From the NCBI RefSeq assembly GCF_023227905.1, contig NZ_JALOCF010000008.1:48061-112060 (forward strand): a DNA stretch of 64,000 bases, in the 5' to 3' direction. A program made the translations under genes and the position numbers. Below the pieces are notes generated by a model, which saw nothing but the letters and a program-made list of their open reading frames with translations, searched no databases and was not told the origin of the DNA. Positions 1 through 9,092 of this stretch are shown here, piece by piece (the stretch's first letter is position 1; each line of letters starts with the position of its first letter). Origin of the DNA: Methylobacter sp. GTDB taxonomy: Bacteria > Pseudomonadota > Gammaproteobacteria > Methylococcales > Methylomonadaceae.

Positions 1-1
1 T

Positions 2-466
2 ACCGGAAAAATGAGTGTGGGCAATATGGGATCGCAGTTTCGTATTGCTTACACGGTGATGGGCGATGCCGTCAATTTGGGTTCACGGCTGGAAGGACTC
101 ACCAAGCAATACGGCGTAAAAATGATAGTCAGTGAGAGCACCCTTCAGGCGGCTCCTGAGTTTATTTACCGGGAACTCGACAAAGTACGCGTCAAGGGCA
201 AACACAAGCCCATTGCTATTTATGAGCCGTTAGGCGTGACAGCCGACATCAGCCCCGAACAATTGCAGACTCTCAATCTATTAAATCAGGGCCTGCGCGA
301 CTATCGCCAGCAACAGTGGGCCTCGGCTCAACTTATTTTTGGGCAATTAGCCGAGCAACATCCACATGACAAGTTGTACCCGATTTACCTTGACCGGATA
401 GCCTATTACCTTGAATCGCCTCCTGAAAATGACTGGGATGGTGCATTTACCCACACCAGTAAGTAG
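2..466 (+). CDS. Class III adenylate/guanylate cyclase, C-terminal part (truncated by window edge)
   Basis: The reading frame is open from the first complete codon and ends at 466. It contains the end of a class III nucleotidyl cyclase catalytic domain: VGNMGS, then YTVMGDAVNLGSRLE, the segment holding the conserved Asn/Arg of the active site, followed by the usual VKGKHKPIAIYE tail of the domain. About 70 residues of helical C-terminal extension follow. Such enzymes make cyclic AMP (or GMP) and often carry an N-terminal CHASE2 or other sensor, which here lies outside the window. Cyclases of this type commonly neighbour FecR-domain proteins, and one lies about 5 kb downstream, so a link to the following secretion locus is possible. 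The family call is firm; substrate and sensor are unknown. Confidence 0.9.
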   Translation, partial: TGKMSVGNMGSQFRIAYTVMGDAVNLGSRLEGLTKQYGVKMIVSESTLQAAPEFIYRELDKVRVKGKHKPIAIYEPLGVTADISPEQLQTLNLLNQGLRDYRQQQWASAQLIFGQLAEQHPHDKLYPIYLDRIAYYLESPPENDWDGAFTHTSK

Positions 467-503
467 CACTCTGGCAGTTAGATCACATTTTTAGCTGTCA
501 GGG

Positions 504-533
504 TTAAGGAATTGGTTTAATTGACGATATAAT
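504..533 (+). promoter_or_regulatory. Possible promoter of the two-partner secretion locus
   Basis: A perfect TATAAT lies at 528-533, about 40 bases before the exoprotein start, in an AT-rich gap. No good -35 box is present at 16-18 bases spacing, so this is only a weak prediction. Confidence 0.25.
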
Positions 534-573
534 GTAAGAAAACAATTACAAAATTTAAAGTGGACTTATTACA

Positions 574-3500
574 ATGAAAGCCTATCGCAAAAAACAGCCG
601 GCCCTGAATCAGTCATTGTTTAACGGAGTCCCGCCGTTGCGTCGCGCACTCAACCTGGCTATTTTAGCGGCGCTCTACCCTGCTTTTTCTTATGCCAACC
701 CGGAGGGTGCGCAAATCGTCAGCGGGCAAGTCAGCATCGATACCGCCACGCCGGGCGTGACGGCCATTACCAACAGTCCCAACGCAATTATCAACTGGCA
801 AAACTTCAGCATTGCCCAAAATGAACTGACCCAGTTTATTCAACAAAACGGCCAGAGCGCGGTGCTCAACCGCATTATCGGCCAAAACCCCAGTGAAATT
901 TTGGGACAATTGACTTCCAACGGCAAAGTCTTCCTGATCAACCCGAACGGTATCGTATTCGGCGCAGGCTCAATGATCGACACCCAAGGCTTGGTGGCTT
1001 CCAGTCTTAACCTGAGCGACCAGGATTTTCTTAGTGGAAACTACCATTTCATGGCAGGTTCCAACGCCGGAAACATCCTTAACGAAGGCATTATTCGTGC
1101 CGGAAAAGACGGCAATATTATTCTGATTGCCCCGCAAATCCAAAACAACGGCATTATCAAAAGCGATGGCGGCTCCATTACCCTGGCGGCCGGGCAGGAG
1201 CTGACCATTACCAACCTGGACGACCCTGATATTCGTTTTCAAATCCAGGCGCCCGCCGATAGCGTACTTAACCTAGGCAAACTGTTAACCGAAGGCGGCG
1301 CAATCAACGTGTTTGCCAGCACCATCAAACACAGCGGCGAAATCAATGCCGACAGTGTCCAGATCGATAAACAAGGCAATGTCCAGCTGGTCGCGCAACA
1401 GGATATAACGCTGGCCTCCGGCAGCGTTATATCGGCCAATAACAGCCAGGGCGATGCCGGGACTATCCACGTCGACAGCAAGACCGGCACCACATTGGCA
1501 GAAGGCAGGATAGAAGCCCAGGCCACTCAGACCGGTAAAGGCGGCAACATAGAACTGCTCGGTGAGCAGGTTGGCGTACTGGATCAGGCACAAGTTGACG
1601 CCAGCGGTGCAAATGGCGGCGGACAGGTTTTAATCGGCGGTGATTATCAAGGTAAAAATGCTGATGTTCATAATGCCAAAATGACTTACGTGGGCCAGAA
1701 TACTACGCTTAAAGCCGACGCCACGACTCGGGGCAACGGCGGCAAAGTCATCGCTTGGGCGGATAACACGACGCGAGCATATGGTTCGGTTAGCGCCAAA
1801 GGCGGGACGCTTTCCGGCAATGGCGGCTTCATTGAAACCTCCGGACACCAGTACCTGGATGTCGAAGGCATCCGTGTTAACGCATCAGCCGCGAATGGCG
1901 CAGCAGGCACTTGGCTACTTGACCCGAACAACATTCAAATTATTCATGCCACTAGCTCAGGGGCTGATGCGAATATTTACAGCGTCACACCCTTTGCGCC
2001 GCCGTCGGATTCGGCAAACTCTATAATATCCGATTATACGATTAATCAAGCGCTTAGCGGCTATACCAATGTTACTCTAACTACGGCAAACACGGGGTCA
2101 GCCGGAGCCGGTAATATTCTATTTGACGGGTCTAATGGCGCGATTGTATTAAGCAAAAATTCAGCCGATGCGTTATCAACCACACTGACTTTTAATGCAT
2201 TCAATGATATTAAATTTCTCTCTTCCAGCAATACGACCATACAAACTTACGGCACCGGTACCACCGGAAGCCTGATCACAGTGTTCAATCCGGGCAATGG
2301 AAAGGTCATAGTAGAGAATGGTGCAACCCTGAACTTAAATGGTCAAGGAACTGGTTTTGAAGCTCAACTAGCAGGCGGAAAGATCTGGGAAAATAACGGA
2401 ACCATTAATATGTTGGGCCAGTCAGCCATCCGCCCTTATCTAACCTCGGCATCGACTTTTAATAACCTTGCCGGAGGGGTATTGAACATCGGCACGACTG
2501 GCACTTGGTCATTCCTCAGCACCCCGGCCGTCCAAGAGGGTATTGTCAATAATTCCGGCACGATCAATGTCAATTCGAATACCTCTTGGGAAGCAAAATT
2601 CTCACAACTCGATGGCGGGATACTCAACCTGCACGACGGCTTGTCCATGCAGCATCTTAATGTCGCTACCGGAACCATCAATATTGATAGTGGTAAAACG
2701 CTCTGGATTCCTGAAAACCACGTCGGCTTAAACAAGTTTGACGGTGCAACAATCAACGGCCCTGGCCGGCTTCAGATTGGCAATGCTGTTTCAAGCTATT
2801 CGCCTACAGTGATTTTCAATAACGTAAGCACCAATAATCTTATCGTATTAAGAGAACAGCAAGGCACATTGGCATTTTCCGGGGCAAATAATTTCGCCGA
2901 CACTAAATTCTTCGCCAACGGAACGACCAACATTGACTGGACTATACCTGCGGCAACCTACACAGGTAATACCGAATGGTGGGCGAAGGGCGCAATTACA
3001 CTGATCAGTAATCTGAGTACTTACGGCAATATCACTTTGGGCGCCGGATGGAACGCAAACATTGCCACTCCCGCGAGCACATCGGCTGGCATGATCACCA
3101 ATAACGCGGCCTTGAACGCCGGTAATGTTATATTCAGGGCCGGTAAAATGGCGTTGGCGGGAGGTACAATCAATGGCATCAACTCTGTCAGTCTCTTAAG
3201 CACCAATGCCATTGACCTGGCTGCCACTACTACCGGCGATGCATTAAGTACGCTCGAACTGAGCAACGCTGAGTTAAATACCATCACAGCACCTGTTCTG
3301 CGCATTGGCGATATCAGTAGCGGTGCTATCGACATCAAGTCGGCACTGGTACTGACCCATATTTCCCAGGCTTTAAACCTGACTTCCGGCGGCGCTATTA
3401 CCCAGCAAACTGGGGCAACAATCGCCCCTTTACCTGGGCTGACTTTGACAGGGGCTGCGGTGGCGTTAACCCAAGCTAATGGTGCCGGCGTAATTTCGGG

Positions 3501-5283
3501 CAAGGCTACCACCCCTGGCGGTCAATTTACTTATACCTCTGCCAACATGGTTAAGGTAACGACGGTAGATGGTGTTAGCGGCATTACTACCAATAACGGA
3601 AATGTTTCGCTAACCGCAAATTCAGACGACCTGCATATACCCGAGCAAATCAATGCAGGTACGGGCACGGTTAATTTAAAAGCGCTTAGCGGCTCTGTTT
3701 TCGGTTCAGGAACAAGTCCAGACATCATTGCCGGTAATGTGAACATCAGCGCCTATAACAATATCTCCGGCTCGGGCGGCCTGCATATTAACGCACCTTT
3801 AATTAGCCAGCTGAGTGCAACTACCGGCTTTATTGATGTTCAGAGTTTTAGCAGCGACACAACTTTGGGTACTGTCAGCGCATATAACGATATTGAAATC
3901 AGAGCCTCATCGCCTCTTACGGTAAATGGAGGGATTACTTCGACAATTGGCGAAATCTATCTTTCGGCCACTACCCTAAACATCAATAGTCTCATTAATG
4001 CCAGCTCCGCAGAAGTGGAACTGGAAGCAGATAAACTGGTATGGGATGCAGCAGGCCATGGTAGGGTCATTGGCAGCCTGGTAGACATTCAACCCTATAC
4101 AGACAATCTCCCAATCACTGTCGGTGCGGCATGTATCAGTGGACCTGGAACCTGTCTGAGCGTAACCGAGCTGTGGCGGATTTTATCGCCTACAATCGGC
4201 ATCGGCAGCGATTTCACAGGGGATATTTTCGTTAGCGGCATCACCAGCGGCGTCTCAACCTTGACCGACAGAAATGCGGCAACGACTCGCATAGGCTTAA
4301 TCAGCAACGGCGGTATTACCCAAAGTACGACAGCCATTAATGTCCAAGATCTGGGGATCGAGGCAAATGGCGAAGTCATACTTAGCGCAGCCAATAACAT
4401 CACCAATCTTGCTGCGGAAACTCTTGGACAAAACTTTACCTTTAATAACGGGCAAGGGTTCAACGTTGTACAAATGAGCGGCGGTACTCATTCAAATAAT
4501 TACTATAACTTTGAGTACGACATTGTCGGCATCGATACCTGCTCAGCAACAGGTAACTGCGGCAACGTTACCCTCACATCAATTGGCACAATAATGGCTA
4601 GTTCAGCGCCGATTACGGCCGCCAATCTTAAGATTGTCAGCGGCGGGGATGTCCACCTCGCTGACTTGGCTCTTAATAACGGCGTACTGGACATTAGTGC
4701 CGGGGGCAATATTTATTCACGTTCCGAAGGTGTTTCCCGAATGAGTTACCTGAACGCCGCCAACGGCTGGATTGATGTTGAAAATATTGGCGGGTTTATG
4801 CTGGGCTCGGCGGCCCTTAGCCCTGGACAAACGGCCGTCAATGCCGCTCGTAATATCATGATTAAGGCGATGTCTCCCCTTACCGTTAATGGGGCGGTTA
4901 CTTCCAGTGGTGGCAGTGTCGGTCTTACGGCTAATAATGGCGATACTCTCACCATTAATGCACCTATTTCCGCGCCCAACGGCATTAGTCTGACGGGCGG
5001 TACGCTTGGCGGAAGCTATGCAGATTCATATTTGCAATATTTTAATAACGGCACGAGTACAGCAGGCACAGGTACTTCGGGAGCAAGCACGTCAGGCGCG
5101 AGCAATACAACTGAGACCTTAGTCAACACAGTTAAAAATTCCATCGGTCAAACTACTGCCGGAGTGCTGGGGACAACACCTCAGTTAGGTGGGCCACTGT
5201 TAGCTGATGAGTCGAGCAATAGCGCTGGCGAATCTACAGACTCATCAGGAAAAGGCAAAAATTCCAAGCAGTGCACCAAATGA
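574..5283 (+). CDS. Two-partner secretion exoprotein (TpsA, filamentous haemagglutinin family)
   Basis: A 1569-residue secreted protein. Residues 1-41 form a long signal peptide with a basic start and a hydrophobic stretch ending in AFSYA. Residues about 43-260 are the TPS/haemagglutination-activity domain: VSGQVSIDTATPG, INWQNFSI, and the NPNG hallmark at 123-126 within FLINPNGIVFGAGS. The remainder is Asn/Gly/Thr-rich with many short beta-strand repeats (GGxI, LxxxGxI patterns), expected to fold as a right-handed beta-helix. The C-terminus is Ser/Gly-rich and ends in two Lys/Cys-containing turns; no toxin (CdiA-CT-like) module or VENN motif was seen, so a surface adhesin or matrix protein is likelier than a contact-dependent toxin. 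The partner transporter is the gene at 6747, with a FecR-domain gene between. Family call firm, ligand unknown. Confidence 0.92.
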   Translation: MKAYRKKQPALNQSLFNGVPPLRRALNLAILAALYPAFSYANPEGAQIVSGQVSIDTATPGVTAITNSPNAIINWQNFSIAQNELTQFIQQNGQSAVLNRIIGQNPSEILGQLTSNGKVFLINPNGIVFGAGSMIDTQGLVASSLNLSDQDFLSGNYHFMAGSNAGNILNEGIIRAGKDGNIILIAPQIQNNGIIKSDGGSITLAAGQELTITNLDDPDIRFQIQAPADSVLNLGKLLTEGGAINVFASTIKHSGEINADSVQIDKQGNVQLVAQQDITLASGSVISANNSQGDAGTIHVDSKTGTTLAEGRIEAQATQTGKGGNIELLGEQVGVLDQAQVDASGANGGGQVLIGGDYQGKNADVHNAKMTYVGQNTTLKADATTRGNGGKVIAWADNTTRAYGSVSAKGGTLSGNGGFIETSGHQYLDVEGIRVNASAANGAAGTWLLDPNNIQIIHATSSGADANIYSVTPFAPPSDSANSIISDYTINQALSGYTNVTLTTANTGSAGAGNILFDGSNGAIVLSKNSADALSTTLTFNAFNDIKFLSSSNTTIQTYGTGTTGSLITVFNPGNGKVIVENGATLNLNGQGTGFEAQLAGGKIWENNGTINMLGQSAIRPYLTSASTFNNLAGGVLNIGTTGTWSFLSTPAVQEGIVNNSGTINVNSNTSWEAKFSQLDGGILNLHDGLSMQHLNVATGTINIDSGKTLWIPENHVGLNKFDGATINGPGRLQIGNAVSSYSPTVIFNNVSTNNLIVLREQQGTLAFSGANNFADTKFFANGTTNIDWTIPAATYTGNTEWWAKGAITLISNLSTYGNITLGAGWNANIATPASTSAGMITNNAALNAGNVIFRAGKMALAGGTINGINSVSLLSTNAIDLAATTTGDALSTLELSNAELNTITAPVLRIGDISSGAIDIKSALVLTHISQALNLTSGGAITQQTGATIAPLPGLTLTGAAVALTQANGAGVISGKATTPGGQFTYTSANMVKVTTVDGVSGITTNNGNVSLTANSDDLHIPEQINAGTGTVNLKALSGSVFGSGTSPDIIAGNVNISAYNNISGSGGLHINAPLISQLSATTGFIDVQSFSSDTTLGTVSAYNDIEIRASSPLTVNGGITSTIGEIYLSATTLNINSLINASSAEVELEADKLVWDAAGHGRVIGSLVDIQPYTDNLPITVGAACISGPGTCLSVTELWRILSPTIGIGSDFTGDIFVSGITSGVSTLTDRNAATTRIGLISNGGITQSTTAINVQDLGIEANGEVILSAANNITNLAAETLGQNFTFNNGQGFNVVQMSGGTHSNNYYNFEYDIVGIDTCSATGNCGNVTLTSIGTIMASSAPITAANLKIVSGGDVHLADLALNNGVLDISAGGNIYSRSEGVSRMSYLNAANGWIDVENIGGFMLGSAALSPGQTAVNAARNIMIKAMSPLTVNGAVTSSGGSVGLTANNGDTLTINAPISAPNGISLTGGTLGGSYADSYLQYFNNGTSTAGTGTSGASTSGASNTTETLVNTVKNSIGQTTAGVLGTTPQLGGPLLADESSNSAGESTDSSGKGKNSKQCTK

Positions 5284-5315
5284 TAATCTATTCATCCTCT
5301 TTCTGTAGACCCCCC

Positions 5316-6671
5316 ATGCCTATTCAAATAACACGACTTGTTAAAAGTTATGGCTTATGGCTATGCTTATTTATCGTCACCCTGCCAGCCTTTGCCAATC
5401 CTCAAGTCGTTGGCCATATCAGTTTTGTAAAAGGCAGCAACGCCGCGCAACAGCCCGGGGCTGCGCCTCGTATTCTCGGTAAAGACACGGAAATTTTTCA
5501 GGGCGATAATATTCAAACTACCGAGCGCAGTTTTGTCATTATCGAATTTAGCGATGGCGCCAAGGTTACCGTTCGCCCGGACAGTAACTTTACTATCGAT
5601 CATTATGACGGCAAGTCTGCCAACAAAGCCGCACAGTTGGCGCTGCATCAAGGCGGAGTCAATGCCAGTACCGGTGACATAGCCAAGGGCAACCCTGACC
5701 GCTTTCAAATAAAGACACCTACAGCTACGGTTAAGCCCGACTCCGAAAAATCGGAGTTTACGGTAGCCATTTGCGACCAAGCGTGCGAAGAAAAGGGAAA
5801 AAAAGAAGCCGCAGCTAATGCGGAGAGAACCGAACAGAGCGTAGTGGCGCGTGTAGTTGACGTTAAAGGTGATGTGAGCGCCATAAACCGTGCCGACAAA
5901 AATGCAAAAGAACGCCCCCTGTCACTGGGCAATCCCTTATATAACTCCGACAGTATTTCGAGCGAAAAAGATAGTTATGCGCTCCTAGTGTTTCCTGATG
6001 GGCAAAAAATCACGCTGCAAGCCAACAGCGAATTGGATATTAAACAATATAATTACCAGATTAAAGGCAAAAAAGATCAGGTCTTATTGCGTTTGGCCAA
6101 TGGCGGGCTGCGAGCGCTAACCGGCAGCATCGGCAAAAACGACCATAATGCCTATAGCCTGGACACGCCGGTTGCCACTATCGGCATCAGAGGTTCCGGT
6201 GGCGACACTGAAACAGACGGAACGAGTCTTAACCAAACAACTTGGCAAGATGCCATGTTTGTCAGAACCAACGACGGGGTAGAACATGATGTAAATGAGG
6301 GATTTAGCCTCTCCTTACCTAGTGCAAACTCGCAACCGCAAGTATATCGAACTCCACCAAATGCCCCTAAGCCTAATGAACCCAGACCGGATACCAACAA
6401 ATCTGATCCTAAATCAGTGTTTAAAGAAAAGCCGCCGGCCAAAGGAGATACATCTGTTAACGTGACTAAAGGTAGAGCTACCGTTGATTCCAACTCCAGT
6501 AAAAACACGACAAAATTAAAAGAAGGTGAAACCGGCTCTACAAATAAGAATGGCGAAACTACGACATCGCCTATTCAATCAAATGAAACGACACCAAACA
6601 ACAATCAAAACAGTCCGGAAAATTTATTTGACGGCGATGAACCTGACAACTCACTTGAAGGTTGCTTGTGA
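5316..6671 (+). CDS. FecR-domain periplasmic/surface protein
   Basis: The start is placed at ATG 5316, because the upstream GTG at 5271 would overlap the exoprotein gene and add 15 residues before a clean signal peptide (KSYGLWLCLFIVTLPAFA). The 451-residue product has two FecR-like beta domains: one around IIEFSDGAKVTVRPDSNF and a second around LVFPDGQKITLQANSEL, each followed by an RxLxG/ATIGIRGS-type strand. The last 110 residues are a low-complexity Ser/Thr/Asn/Pro/Lys-rich tail. FecR domains are found both in TonB-linked signalling and as surface beta modules. Here there is no sigma factor or TonB receptor nearby; the gene lies between TpsA and TpsB genes, so a role in export, anchoring or regulation of the exoprotein is inferred from position only. 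Confidence 0.85.
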   Translation: MPIQITRLVKSYGLWLCLFIVTLPAFANPQVVGHISFVKGSNAAQQPGAAPRILGKDTEIFQGDNIQTTERSFVIIEFSDGAKVTVRPDSNFTIDHYDGKSANKAAQLALHQGGVNASTGDIAKGNPDRFQIKTPTATVKPDSEKSEFTVAICDQACEEKGKKEAAANAERTEQSVVARVVDVKGDVSAINRADKNAKERPLSLGNPLYNSDSISSEKDSYALLVFPDGQKITLQANSELDIKQYNYQIKGKKDQVLLRLANGGLRALTGSIGKNDHNAYSLDTPVATIGIRGSGGDTETDGTSLNQTTWQDAMFVRTNDGVEHDVNEGFSLSLPSANSQPQVYRTPPNAPKPNEPRPDTNKSDPKSVFKEKPPAKGDTSVNVTKGRATVDSNSSKNTTKLKEGETGSTNKNGETTTSPIQSNETTPNNNQNSPENLFDGDEPDNSLEGCL

Positions 6672-6746
6672 TTGCAAAGTCGTAATATTTCAACGCCTTT
6701 ACACGGTTAGTGCAGAAAATAGTTCGGATACACAATATAAAAGATC

Positions 6747-8348
6747 ATGAGAAAACAACAAAAAAGGAATAAAGGATTTTATTGGTTCAGTGCCCGCTTG
6801 GTTAAATCAGTTTTAATAACTACCGGTTTATGCTTAATTCCTCAAGCCTTATGCCTGGCTGCCGCTGCGCCGCCGGAATTCAAGTTTAACGTTAAGCATT
6901 TCTCAGTTGAAGGCTCATCGCCGCTTTCCAAAGCTTTTATTGACGACTATTTTAAATCGCTACAAAACAAGCCTTACACACTCAAGGAATTGCAGGAAGT
7001 CAGCAAAGGGCTTGAACAGATAATTCGGGAACAGGGCTATCCGTTTTATCGCGTTATAGTGCCTCCACAAACGCTGTCTACAGGCGATGTAAAACTGCAA
7101 GTTATCTCCTTTAGCCTGGGCGAGACTGAAGTGACAGGCAATAATTACTTTACCCGCGACAACATTATTGCCAGCCTGCCCGTTCTCAGTAAGTCTGAAT
7201 CGCCCAATACGCAGGAGCTGTCCGAAGCGATTAAGGTAGCCAATAAACATCCTTCGAAACAGGTGCAAGTCCTCTTTAGGCCCAGTAAAAGCCCTGATAA
7301 ATTAGATGCGAATGTTGCCGTGTCCGAGCACCGGCCTTATCAGGCGTCTTTAATTGTCAATAATTACGGTACGCCGACCTCAGGCGACTATCGAATGACC
7401 GGCGCATTGCAGTACAGCAACTTGTGGGGATTGGATCATATTGTTAACGGAAGTTATTCAACCTCCCCTGATCATGCCGACACCGTTCGACAGTACGGCG
7501 GTAGCTACAGTTTGCCTATATATAAACTCAAAGGCTGGCTGAGCGCGTATTATGCAAATTCATCGGTGAATACAGGCACGGTAGCGACCGATCTAACGGT
7601 CACCGGATCGGGTGAAATGTATGGCATCCATTACCAGCAATTCTTACCCAAATTGGGCAAATACGAGCACAGCCTGGATTTAGGCATTGATAACCGCTAT
7701 TTCATTAATGATATTCAATTTCAGAATACGCAGGTCGGCGCCAATGTTCGCAGTGCGCCGTTTAGTATTCTTTATAAAGGCGAATACCCCTGGCAAAACA
7801 CCCATACCAGTTATTACATACAGTGGGTAGGCAATACTGACTTCGGCGGCCACAATACCCAGGCACACTATCAAGCGGCTCGTCTTAATGCCAAGCAAAA
7901 TTGGGATTTGTTGCGCTTTGGCAGCAATTTTTCGGTCTTTGTTAAAGACTGGCTGGTGCAAACCAGTTTTAGCGGCCAGGAGAGTCATAGCCCGCTCATA
8001 GCCGGAGAGCAACTCGGCATTGGCGGCAGTTTTGATGTCAGAGGCTATGAACAGCGGGAAACCGGGGCAGATAGCGGCCAGATTGTGAAATTCGAAGTCA
8101 CTACGCCCGCTTGGCAAAAAATCAATTTATTTGCCTTTTACGATTATGGGCACGGTAGCTTGCAAAGCGCAACGCCGGGACAAGTCAAAGACTGGAACCT
8201 GAGCGGCACCGGCATTGGTGCGCGCTATCAATGGCGCGAGTATTTTATGGGCAATATCGCCTTTGCCACGGCGCTTGACACTGCTGAGGCGGGAACAACC
8301 AAGGCGGGCAACAACCGGATTCACGCCAATATTGTATTTAAGTATTGA
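6747..8348 (+). CDS. Two-partner secretion outer-membrane transporter (TpsB, ShlB/FhaC family)
   Basis: A 533-residue Omp85-superfamily protein. An N-terminal signal region (to about residue 38) is followed by a POTRA_2 domain (KHFSVEGSSPL, IIREQGYPFYRVIVPPQ) and a second POTRA-like segment (GETEVTGNNYF), then a long alternating-strand barrel. The loop-6 motif characteristic of FhaC is present as VRGYEQRE from residue 431, and the chain ends in Tyr (NIVFKY), the usual aromatic end of outer-membrane barrels. It should export the large protein encoded at 574-5283. There are 75 bases between the FecR gene and this start; all three genes run in the same direction and probably form one transcript. 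Confidence 0.92.
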   Translation: MRKQQKRNKGFYWFSARLVKSVLITTGLCLIPQALCLAAAAPPEFKFNVKHFSVEGSSPLSKAFIDDYFKSLQNKPYTLKELQEVSKGLEQIIREQGYPFYRVIVPPQTLSTGDVKLQVISFSLGETEVTGNNYFTRDNIIASLPVLSKSESPNTQELSEAIKVANKHPSKQVQVLFRPSKSPDKLDANVAVSEHRPYQASLIVNNYGTPTSGDYRMTGALQYSNLWGLDHIVNGSYSTSPDHADTVRQYGGSYSLPIYKLKGWLSAYYANSSVNTGTVATDLTVTGSGEMYGIHYQQFLPKLGKYEHSLDLGIDNRYFINDIQFQNTQVGANVRSAPFSILYKGEYPWQNTHTSYYIQWVGNTDFGGHNTQAHYQAARLNAKQNWDLLRFGSNFSVFVKDWLVQTSFSGQESHSPLIAGEQLGIGGSFDVRGYEQRETGADSGQIVKFEVTTPAWQKINLFAFYDYGHGSLQSATPGQVKDWNLSGTGIGARYQWREYFMGNIAFATALDTAEAGTTKAGNNRIHANIVFKY

Positions 8349-8437
8349 TTGAATACGGCGCAGCACAATTTCATTCCCTTCCGCGTTTCGGTACGGCATT
8401 AGTGTCTGCTGAGCCTACCTTAAAGATCGCCCCCTTG

Positions 8438-8498
8438 AAACCGCCATAAACTCCGCGATTCGGCATAGCCCAGCCGATCAGCGGCGGCTGGCGGTTTT
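8438..8498 (+). terminator. Hairpin with T-run after the TpsB gene
   Basis: A perfect 9-base stem, AAACCGCCA at 8438-8446 with TGGCGGTTT at 8489-8497, ends in a short T-run. The 42-base loop is long and itself GC-rich, so it may be a structured RNA or a weak terminator. The rest of the gap between 8349 and 8655 shows no gene. Confidence 0.35.
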
Positions 8499-8655
8499 AA
8501 GTTCATCGAAGCTGCCACCCTAAGATCTTCTACGCCTAGCACAGCCGCACTAAATAGATTGCTAAATGATGTTGAGTTTTCTATCATCAGTTGGCAGTTG
8601 GACTTGCCCAGAGTAAGTGATTTTGTTCTTTAGCGGTAATTCAGTTGAGCGGACG

Positions 8656-9063
8656 ATGAACTTGATTAAATCTACCCAATTCACGCACCACCCCTCTCAT
8701 CACATTCTTGTCCTTGAGTTGGATCATTCAGGGGCCGCACCATACATTAAAGAACTCAGCCTTTCCGCTGCCGCTTTTCTAGGCTATAGCGAACAAGAGC
8801 TGATCGGCAAGCCTGTTGACCTTATTTACGCTGCCGGAAGCGACAAGCCGCTGTGGGAGGCAGCCCTTGCAAATGTAGTGGATAAAAGCATCAACCAAAG
8901 CTTTGCCTATAGGGATGCAGGCAAGGAGCATGAGCCTAGAACGGTAAGCTTAGCCTACAGGGATGTAGGCGAGGGGCGTGAGCTGGGAGCGGTAAGCTTT
9001 AGCGCTGAAGTAGTCACCCAAGCAAACAACAAAATTCGGGCCTTAATATCGCTAACCGCCTAG
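8656..9063 (+). pseudogene. PAS-domain fragment, probably the split-off N-terminus of the next gene
   Basis: Read from ATG 8656 this is a 135-residue protein containing one PAS fold: FLGYSEQELIGKPVDLIY in the first half and VSFSAEVV...IRALISLTA at the end, where PAS/PAC domains usually run on into a linker and the next module. The frame stops at TAG 9061 while the following PAS/phosphatase gene is open in another frame from about 9009 onwards with no clear ribosome site of its own. That suggests a single multi-PAS protein broken by a frameshift between about 9006 and 9063. In the middle the PAS domain is interrupted by a 48-base unit present twice in tandem. It could still be expressed as a small PAS protein; the split interpretation is inference. 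Confidence 0.5.
8905..9000 (+). repeat. Two tandem 48-bp units inside the PAS gene
   Basis: Copy 1 is 8905-8952 and copy 2 is 8953-9000. They start with GCCTATAGGGATGCAGGC and GCCTACAGGGATGTAGGC and end with GGTAAGCTT; identity is roughly 80 percent. Each encodes 16 residues in frame (AYRDAGKEHEPRTVSL, AYRDVGEGRELGAVSF), so the duplication does not break the frame. An AAGCTT also precedes copy 1. Confidence 0.85.
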
Positions 9064-9092
9064 CCGGCCGGACACCTGACAAAACCGACATT

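Noticed and set aside
574..5283. Many open frames on the opposite strand of the exoprotein gene (for example 3021-3512)
   Set aside because: They lie in the shadow of a clearly coding, repeat-rich gene, have no ribosome sites and give hydrophobic, Pro/Leu/Val-rich translations typical of antisense frames.
5084..5283. CdiA-type toxin module at the end of the exoprotein
   Set aside because: No VENN-like boundary, no compact C-terminal domain and no immunity gene follows.
6526..6750. A 74-codon frame bridging the FecR and TpsB genes
   Set aside because: It lies mostly inside the FecR gene tail in another frame, has no family features and its end merely overlaps the TpsB start.
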